Shown here in pieces: positions 30,748-37,805 of a stretch of DNA of 37,805 nt (position 1 is its first letter; each line of letters begins with the position of its first letter). A model generated the notes under the pieces. That model was not told where the DNA came from. It was given only the letters and a program-made list of their open reading frames with translations, and made no database searches. The translations under genes were made by a program, and so were the position numbers. This stretch comes from Terfezia claveryi (lineage: Eukaryota; Ascomycota; Pezizomycetes; Pezizales; Pezizaceae): the NCBI GenBank assembly GCA_015179025.1, contig WHUX01000361.1, forward strand, positions 1 through 37,805, given 5' to 3'.

Positions 30748-31357
30748 TGTTATAGCTTAGGTAAGGGACCTATACCTCCAGTGGAACTGATACCCTACTA
30801 TAGCTGCTAACTATAATGGACTGATCAACCATATAGATATAGTAGTATGCTTAGAAATAAAGTGTTAAAGAGATTGACTATTAAAGTATATGTCTCTAAA
30901 GTTAGCTCTTATATATATATTCTCTTTAATATGTTTCCATTATATTCTTATATTTGTTATTCATATATTATTATTGGTTACACTCAAGTTTAGGTCCTGA
31001 ATATAACTTGACTTAATACGTTGAAGTTTAGGCTATCTAATTAATGTATGTCAGACTGTAGTGTTCCTAAATGAGAAGTGGTTTCTTATTTAGGCAATAA
31101 CCTAATGTCAGTACTACTAAGCTGTTATAGGAAGTATCATTTAGATCTGATTACTCATTATCAGATCAATACTTCTATATAACCTACTACTTTTACATAG
31201 TTAATACAATAAGACCCAAGTAGTATTCTAAGTCTTATATAGCTTTACTCTTATCGAGTCTATAATATACCTGAGTTATAGCTATATTTTTACTTCACTC
31301 TGCAATTGTCTACCTATTTCTCTGAAGTATTTCTATAGTTATAGTTTGCCTATAATA
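30748..31357 (+). repeat. 5' LTR of the right-hand chromovirus
   Basis: Begins TGTTATAGCTTAGG. The end is set at TATAATA (31351-31357), which would be TATAACA, the inverse of the start, after one CpA-to-TpA change. It matches the 3' LTR from 37001 on; the length would be about 610 bp. The exact end is an inference. Confidence 0.7.
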
Positions 31358-31415
31358 TTATACCACTTGTTTATATACCTCTATAGATACTAATACCCTA
31401 TAATCCCCTACAACT

Positions 31416-33330
31416 ATGTCGATATTGAGAGGATTACTTAGTAAAGCCTTTAATGAGTCTATGGCTAATACTGACAATAATAGTATTATCCAAGTACAAT
31501 AATGAGTTGAGGAATTTATTGAGTAATACTACATCAGGAAAGAAAATAGTTTGTCTCCAGTGTCTCTAGAGACAGTATTACTACTAGAGACAAAGTGTGT
31601 TTCCACGATTGGCAAAATATCTCCCAGTGTCTCTTGGAGACACTGAGAGACACTGGGAGACACATGGGAGACACTTAAGAGACACCTAGGAGATATAAAA
31701 GATACAAAAGACACTAGAGACAACCCTGTCTCCTGGAGACACCACCTGGCATCCCGATGCCACTTTTTTTTTGCTGATATATACTCCTTCATTCTAGATT
31801 CTATAGTTTTAGAAATACTAGAGTACTCTTTGTCAATAAATAGGACTTGGATTGATATTCTTCTCCTCTTCTGAACCTATTATTCAATCAGTCGCTCTAT
31901 CAGTAGCTCTATCTACTAATCCAGAACCTTCTACTAAAGGCAAGCGACCAGCAGCTCACTACCAAACTCTAATAGATCTTGAATATACTATTATGAAGGC
32001 ATAAGTTCAATGACTAGAAGTAGAAAAGCAAGCTGTACTTGCACAAGTATAGTAGCTACAATAGACACAATCAGTATACATAGAATTTATTCAGCAAAGT
32101 ACAGTAGATATTCAGAATACAGCTAATACTACTGCCAGTAAACATGTATAACTATTGAATAATATACAAGATATACTTACTCAGATCTAGAACCTTATTA
32201 TTTCTAGATAAATAAACCAGACGAAAGAATTTTAGACAATCTACTACAATATTTGATACCTTAAGAGACAAGCTGACTTCTATAATAACTAATACTAGCA
32301 ATAATTTACTAGTATTGAAGGATGGTTTGCTAGTATGGAAGAATGACTTACTAAAGTAGAATAGTAAGTACAGGCCCCTTAACCTATATATTCTCCAGCA
32401 AATATAGTATAAAAACTCGAGCAAGTAGCAGGTAGTATACTACTATTCCTACTGCCACCAGTAGGACAATGACAATTTAGAGATTCCACTCTACCACTAC
32501 CACCACTAGTAGGACTTAAGATCTTCAAAAATAAGCAAATAGCAGGCAAAGTACCACCTCTAAACAAATTCAAGGGGGACTGAATATATCTCGAAAGCTA
32601 GATTCTTTAAATAGATGATTATTTTCTTATCACTCTCACTTAAAATGAAGACCAAAAGCTGGCTTATGTTGGGCTATCAATAGATAGAAAAGTATTAGAT
32701 TAATGAAAGGCTAACCAAGTTAAGTATCATACTTGAAAAGAGGTTAAGGAAGCTATAGAACTATATTATGGAGATCACTATCAAGTAGACTAAGCATATC
32801 ATGATTTAGTAGTATTAAAGAAGACTAGTTCTATCTTGGATTATCTAATAGAGGTAGATAAGGTTAACAACTATGCCAAACTATTTAAGATGCAGGTTAT
32901 TAATATTATAATCTCCAACCTTCCCTATAATCTCTAAAAGTTAATGACTCACTATAAAAACCTCTGTACCTTCCCTTATCAGTAGAGACAGAAACTTATT
33001 GAAATAGATATTATTATTACTAAGTTTCAAAGCCATAACTGTCATACCCCTCCAACTAAGCTAGTATTAAAGAAACGAACTATTGAAGAATGAGTACAAC
33101 TTCGAGGAGGTAATACTATAACTACAAATACCTGTCATAAATTAACAACTATACCAGATAGATTAATCTGTATCCCTTTATACACTCAATAAATGAGTAA
33201 AAGAAAAGTAATATGTATGGTATAGAAGAAGCAGCCATCTGTCCAAAGATTATAAGAAAGACAAATAGTTGAAAACTCCTTCTTCTTCTACAAATGCTAC
33301 CACCAACAACCAAAACCAAAAGCATACTAA
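31416..33330 (+). pseudogene. gag of the right-hand chromovirus, RIP-inactivated
   Basis: An ATG at 31416 (MSILRGLLSKAFNESMANTD) starts a frame that soon meets stops and the MITE at 31534-31777. Beyond the MITE the frame gives a Gln/Ser-rich and coiled-coil-like part, then a capsid-like core (LPPLVGLKIFKNKQIAGKV and PPLNKFKGD near 32490-32580, then a part with AIELYYGDHYQ near 32755). A zinc-knuckle relic is at 33212-33253, where CX2CX4HX4C now reads Y-VW-Y-RRSS-H-LSKD-Y. All three Cys codons changed TGT to TAT, so the nucleocapsid could not bind zinc. Confidence 0.75.
31534..31777 (-). mobile_element. MITE-like element, copy C (244 bp, well preserved)
   Basis: On the plus strand it begins TCAGGAAAGAAAATAGTTTG and ends TTTTTTTTGCTGA, inverted ends of about 16 bp with a few mismatches. 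It is full of short palindromes of GTCTC/GAGAC type (for example GTCTCCTGGAGAC-like runs near 31728). TA follows the right end; the left flank reads CA. It sits inside the gag region of the RIP-mutated chromovirus yet is itself not RIP-worn, so it probably came later, or escaped because it is short. Confidence 0.8.
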
Positions 33331-33399
33331 TAAGAAGGTTTGAACTGATAAATGATACCTCAAAATTACTGAGCTTGGTTCTGAAGAAGAAGAATTAGA

Positions 33400-36300
33400 A
33401 AAGAATAAGAGGTACATTACTTACTATCAGATATACTCCTAAACACTCTCCTCTCTTGATGGTCTGAATTTTCATCACTGGAGAAGAAGTAGAAGCAGTA
33501 GTAGACTATAGAGCTAGTGCTTTAGTCGTTAGGAAAAGATTGGCAATTAAGTTGAGAATTTAGAAAAAGGCTTAGGAAGTTAAGGTTAGACAAGAAGATA
33601 GTTCTCAAATTTCTAGAAGAAAATATATAGTTAATACTAGGTTTGATATATTGGATTCTTCTTTTTGTTTTTTAGGTAGGTTCAAGATAGATACTAAAGT
33701 TTTAGATATTGGGAAAAAGGATGTTATTTTGGGTTTATCTTAGTTGACAGAGAATGGATTTTTGGTCGATACTCAAGACAGGTACTTGAGACAGGCTTCT
33801 ACAGGTTTGATTATTTCTTGTTCTATTAGATGGATTCCTACTGTTTCTATTCTTGATATTGAAGAGCTACTAGAAGATAGTAAGATTGTGCTTATTATTG
33901 ATACAAGTAAACAATACTCTTATTATACATATTGCTTTACTACAGAACAGGCAGCTAGACTCCTTGAACATAAGCTATGGGACTACAAAATCTCTCTCCA
34001 AGACCAAAATACTAAGATACCATTTGGGGCTATCTATAAGACCACATGGGATAAAGACAAAGCTCTTCAAAAGTATTTTGATGAAAACCTTCTTACTACC
34101 AAAGTTCAATACTTACGCTCCTCCGCCAGTACTTCTATCCTCTTTGTTTGAAAGAAAGATAGATCTTTAAGGCTCTGTATCGATTATTAAGCACTTAATT
34201 ATCTTATAATTTTGAACAAATACCCACTCCCTTTTTTATCAGAGTTACTTGATAAAACTTATAGAGATAAATGATTCATATGATTAGTCCTTAAGAATAG
34301 ATATAATCTTATTAGGATTGCACTAAGAGATAAGTAGAAGACAGCATTTAGGATAAAGAAAGGACTATTCGAGTATACCATTATACTATTCAAATTAACC
34401 AATACTCTAGCTACTTTTCAAGAAATGATGGATATGATCTTTAAGGAAATAGAAAGATATATTTAGTACTTGGATAAGATCCTCATCGACAAAGGTAAGA
34501 TAGAAGAAAAACACTAGCAGCTAGTCAAAAAAGTTTTTTAGTAATACATCTAGCATAGGCTAGTAGTTAATCTTACAAAGTCCAAATTCCATATCCAAGA
34601 GACCTTATTCCTCAGTCATATTGTCAATGGTCAGCAAGTCTGAATGGACCCCTCTAAGCTTGAAACCATGTTACAATAGCCTATTCCTACAAAGAAGAAA
34701 GAAGTACAAGCATTCTTAGGCTTTACTAACTACTACCATCAATTTATTACTAATTATAGTACTAAGGCATATCCTTTAATTAACTTAATAAGAGATGTTC
34801 CCTTCAGTTGGAGATATGAACAACAGCAAGTCTTTAATGACCTCCAAAAACTATTCCTTATAGCATCAATCCTTACATAGTTTGATAGACAACTTAAGAC
34901 AATTATAGAAACTAATGCTAGTAATCAGGCTATTGCCAGTATTTTTCTCAATACCATATTATCAATAGAAGAAAGCAGCTTTATTCTGTTGAATACTATG
35001 CAAAAACCCTCTCCACAGCTCAATACAACTGGCCTATCTATAATAAAGAATTGTTTACAATTATGGATTACTTCTAGAAGTGATAAGACTAGTTCGTAGA
35101 TATTTAAGTAAATATCTATATAGACTATTAAGGGTTATAGTATTTCAATACAAAGTAGAAGCTCAACCCCTATTAAGCTACCTGGTACCTCCACATGTCC
35201 GAATTCATCTACAATATCTATTTTAGACCCAGTTTGAAGATGGGAAAGCCAGATGGCCTGTCTAGATGTTTAGGAGAAAAGAAATTAGGCATAGACACTA
35301 GATTTTTCAAAGATGGACAACTAATAGTACTTGGGGAAGAGGATGAAGAGGAAGCTGAAGATGTTGAAGTAGAAGGAATAGATGTAGTAGGATGGTAGAA
35401 AAAAGATAGACTATGGGTTATACCCCCTAAGTTCAAATTGAAAGTGCTAAAATAGCACTAGTATGATAGTTAAGTGGCAAGACATTAGAGAAGATATCAT
35501 ACTTAAAAGCTAGTGTCAAGGAACTTTACGTGATAAGTGGTAGAAAGATATTACAAACTCTGTAGCAGGATGTACTAAGTATTAGAAAGTAAAGCCAGAT
35601 AGGTATAGTAGGCAAACAAAGTTAGTACCAATACTAACTGGAGAATGACCATTTGAGGAGATAGCTATAGACTTTGTTAGTGAGCTATTAGAGTCAGAAG
35701 GTTTTAATATAATACTTGTTATTACAGACCAGTTTATGAAAGTACAATACTATATTCTAGCAAAAACTATATAGATAGCATCCGATATTGTTGATACCTA
35801 TATTAATAAGATATGGAGACTCTATAGCCTTCCCCAATATATTACTTCTAGTAACCATAGTCTATAATTCACCTTTAGATTCCTCAAGAAGCTGAACCAA
35901 AAGCTTAACATAACCTTTCACCTTTCTATTGTCTATCACCCTCAAACCAATGGACTTGCTGAACAAGTAGTCTAAATACTTAAGTAGTACCTCTGTATCT
36001 ACTATCATAATAGGCAAGCTTGTTAGAAACAATACTTACCCTTGGCCGAGTTTGCCTATAATACTACTGCTCACTCTACCTACAAGTACTTCCTTTACTA
36101 AAGTCTGTATAGCTTTAACTCTTATACTATCTACCTTTCAGATGACTATAAATTCTCATCTCCTACTATAGAAGAATGGCTAGATTGAATAACAACTATA
36201 CACAATCGAATTCATAATACTCTTAAGTAAATCAATTACAAAAGAAGTACTGTATACCTCAAAAAGGCATGTATCTTTGCTATTGACGACTTGGTATTAG

Positions 36301-36690
36301 TTGACTGCCAGAACCTATAAATATGAGCTGGAAACAACCGTTCTATTACTAGCAAGTGGATAGGGCCCTATAAAGTCATTGAAGCTATAGATATACATAC
36401 ATATAGGCTCAAAGTTCTATAAGATATATGATAGTACAATATTGTTTATATTACCCTCCTTAAGCCATTCAGATAATGAGATAAGCTACAAGATATAAAC
36501 AAAGATAAACCAGATATCTTTGAAGTTGAATCCATTGTAGACTCTAGAAAGAATAGAGAAGTGGTTAAGTATAGAGTATATTGGGTAGAATATACAGAGT
36601 TGGAAGATACTTAAAAAACATTTGACAAGCTTAACAACTGCCCTAAAAAGCTCAGAGAGTACCATAAGATGTTCCTCAATAAGCTATAAG
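33400..36690 (+). pseudogene. pol of the right-hand chromovirus, RIP-inactivated
   Basis: Domains read across stops: protease (VEAVVDYRASALVVRKRLA near 33490-33550, with the DSGAS motif degraded), linker with an open stretch from 33744 to 34151, RT (LRLCIDY, ALNYLI, KYPLPFLSELLD near 34180-34260; the YxDD box reads YLDK at 34467-34478; VQAFLGFTNYYHQFI near 34705), RNase H (ETNAS near 34908, a changed ETDAS; then IYNIYFRPSLKMGKPDGLSR, 35205-35270), integrase (IAIDFVSELLES near 35660, VYHPQTNGLAEQVV near 35933, LPLAEFAYNTTAHS near 36040) and a chromodomain (FEVESIVDSRKNREVVKYR near 36511). The RT Asp-to-Lys change and stops make it inactive. The stretch 35195-35398 is still open for 67 codons and includes an acidic insert. 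Confidence 0.85.
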
Positions 36691-37000
36691 ATAAGAGGGA
36701 TATATAAGGCTGGCTCTATATTACAAAATTTTAATGAATGAAGACATGGTACTTTTTATTCTCTTACTCATTATCTTTTCCCTATGGGTTTTTTGGTGTG
36801 AGGTTTAGTTTTTAATGGCCATGGCATGTATGTATAGATACACTAGTCTTATGGTACTCTTAAATGAGAGAGAAGGTATCTAGCTAGTTAGTTAGTACCT
36901 ACCATTAGGAAGTTACTTGAGTCGTTACTAATACCTATCTTATACAGGGTTGGAAGGACTTGTATTCAGCTGAGGTCAGCTACCTTGAAACAGGGAGTAA
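36691..37000 (+). other. 3' untranslated part of the right-hand chromovirus
   Basis: No frame seen between the chromodomain end and the 3' LTR. A purine-rich GAAACAGGGAGTAA directly before 37001 fits a polypurine tract. Confidence 0.45.
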
Positions 37001-37574
37001 TATTATAGCTTAAGTAAGGGACCTACACCTCTAGTAGAACCAATACCCTGCTATAGCTGCTAACTATGATAGACTGATCAACTATACAGATACAGGTAGT
37101 ATACTTAGGAATAAAGTATTAAAGGGATTGGCTATTGAAGTATATGTCTTTGAGGTTAGCTCTCATATATGTATTCTCTACTATATGTTTCCATTATATT
37201 CTTATATTTATTATTTATATATTATTATTGGTTGTACTTAAGTTTAGGTCTTGTATGTCAGCCTGACTGCAATGTATTGAAGTTCAGGCTGCCTAATTAA
37301 TAAATGTCAGACTATAGTATTCCTAATTGGGAAGTAGTTTCCCATTTAGGCAACAACCTAATGTTAGTGCTACTAAGCTGTTATAAGAAGTATTGTCTAG
37401 ATCTGATTACTCATTATCAGATCAATACTTCTATATAACCTATTACTTTTACATAGTTAATATAATAAGACCCAAGTAGTGTTCTAAGTTTCATATAGCT
37501 TTACTCTTATCGAGTCCACAATACACTCGAGTTATAGCTACATTTTTACTTCACTCTACAATCTTCTATCTATA
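37001..37574 (+). repeat. 3' LTR of the right-hand chromovirus, interrupted by a MITE
   Basis: Begins TATTATAGCTTAAG, the same as the 5' LTR start after G-to-A and other changes, and matches it until about 37573, where MITE copy D starts. By comparison with the 5' LTR about 45 bp of LTR should follow the MITE, outside the window. Confidence 0.75.
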
Positions 37575-37805
37575 TCAGCAAGAAAAAAGTAGCATCAGGA
37601 CGCCAGGTAGTATCTTTAGGAGACAGGGTTGTCTTTTGTGTCTTTTGTATCTTTTATGTCTCCTAGGTATCTCCTGAGTGTCTCCTATATGTCTCCTGGT
37701 GTCTCCCAGTGTCTCTAGGAGAAACTAAGAGACATTCTGCCAATTGTGGAGACACATTTTGTCTCCAGTAGCATTACTGTCTCTAGAAATACTAGAGACA
37801 AACTA
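37575..37805 (+). mobile_element. MITE-like element, copy D (cut by the window end)
   Basis: Begins TCAGCAAGAAAAAAGTAGCA after TA (37573-37574). It aligns forward with copy B and inverted with copy C, and stops at the window edge about 13 bp short of a full 244-bp copy. It is well preserved, with many GTCTC motifs. Confidence 0.8.

Larger units (their letters stand above)
30748..37574 (+). mobile_element. full-length RIP-inactivated Ty3/gypsy chromovirus
   Basis: The order is 5' LTR, gag, protease, RT, RNase H, integrase, chromodomain, 3' LTR, all on the plus strand. The two LTRs are direct repeats (starts 30748 and 37001) that match along more than 550 bp. Stops, nearly all TAG or TAA, fall throughout. 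A MITE lies in the gag region (31534-31777) and another interrupts the 3' LTR at 37575, so the element continues for a short distance beyond it, outside the window. Confidence 0.88.

Noticed and set aside
31529..31792. Minus-strand 87-codon frame
   Set aside because: It coincides with MITE copy C, whose repeated GAGAC motifs create a chance open frame.
35218..35436. Minus-strand Ser-rich frame
   Set aside because: It is the antisense of the acidic insert in the chromovirus pol.
1..37805. CRISPR arrays, bacterial operons or Shine-Dalgarno signals
   Set aside because: Introns and fungal protein families show a eukaryotic nuclear genome; no array of equal repeats with unique spacers is present.

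Overview
This window looks like part of a filamentous ascomycete genome (Pezizomycotina). The protein genes have short GT-AG introns of 59-108 bp. The recognisable genes belong to fungal families (Pop8, Gcs1-type ArfGAP, Atg33-like, amidohydrolase 2). The repeats are chromodomain Ty3/gypsy retrotransposons decayed by C-to-T and G-to-A transitions of the CpA-to-TpA kind left by repeat-induced point mutation (RIP). I cannot fix the genus; a pezizomycete-type genome is only a guess.

The layout is a gene island (about 12.7-29.4 kb, near-balanced GC) between two AT-rich repeat blocks. The left block (1-12.7 kb) holds: the 5' part of a minus-strand LTR element with a fairly fresh 677-bp LTR (1964-2640); a RIP-ruined 3' pol relic (about 2965-4980) with the start of its LTR; a clean 277-bp solo LTR flanked by the target duplication GCACT (5713-5989); a 47-bp minisatellite; a second relic that joins gag directly to integrase and ends in a RIP-mutated LTR of the same family as the first one (9930-10644); and two decayed tandem-repeat reading frames around a 244-bp MITE-like element.

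The gene island carries, in order: pop8 (+, RNase P/MRP subunit, one intron), an ArfGAP of the Gcs1 type (-, three introns and an 18-nt microexon), a cysteine-rich secreted protein with a probable GPI anchor (+), an amidohydrolase-2 enzyme (-, one intron), a Gln/Pro-rich nuclear-looking protein of unknown function (+, 14-nt first coding exon), a 1.87-kb long-inverted-repeat element, and an Atg33-like membrane protein (-, two introns). These genes serve unrelated housekeeping roles; nothing suggests a cluster or shared pathway.

The right block (about 29.4-37.8 kb) is mainly one full-length but dead Ty3/gypsy chromovirus (LTRs at 30748 and 37001). Its gag zinc knuckle has all three Cys codons changed to Tyr by G-to-A, and its RT box reads YLDK. 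Three of the four MITE copies lie in or beside this element. The observations most worth following are the 244-bp MITE family, the 547-bp-arm inverted repeat that could make long hairpin RNA, the decayed gene with 40-residue repeats, and the antisense reading frame in the leader of the left retroelement.
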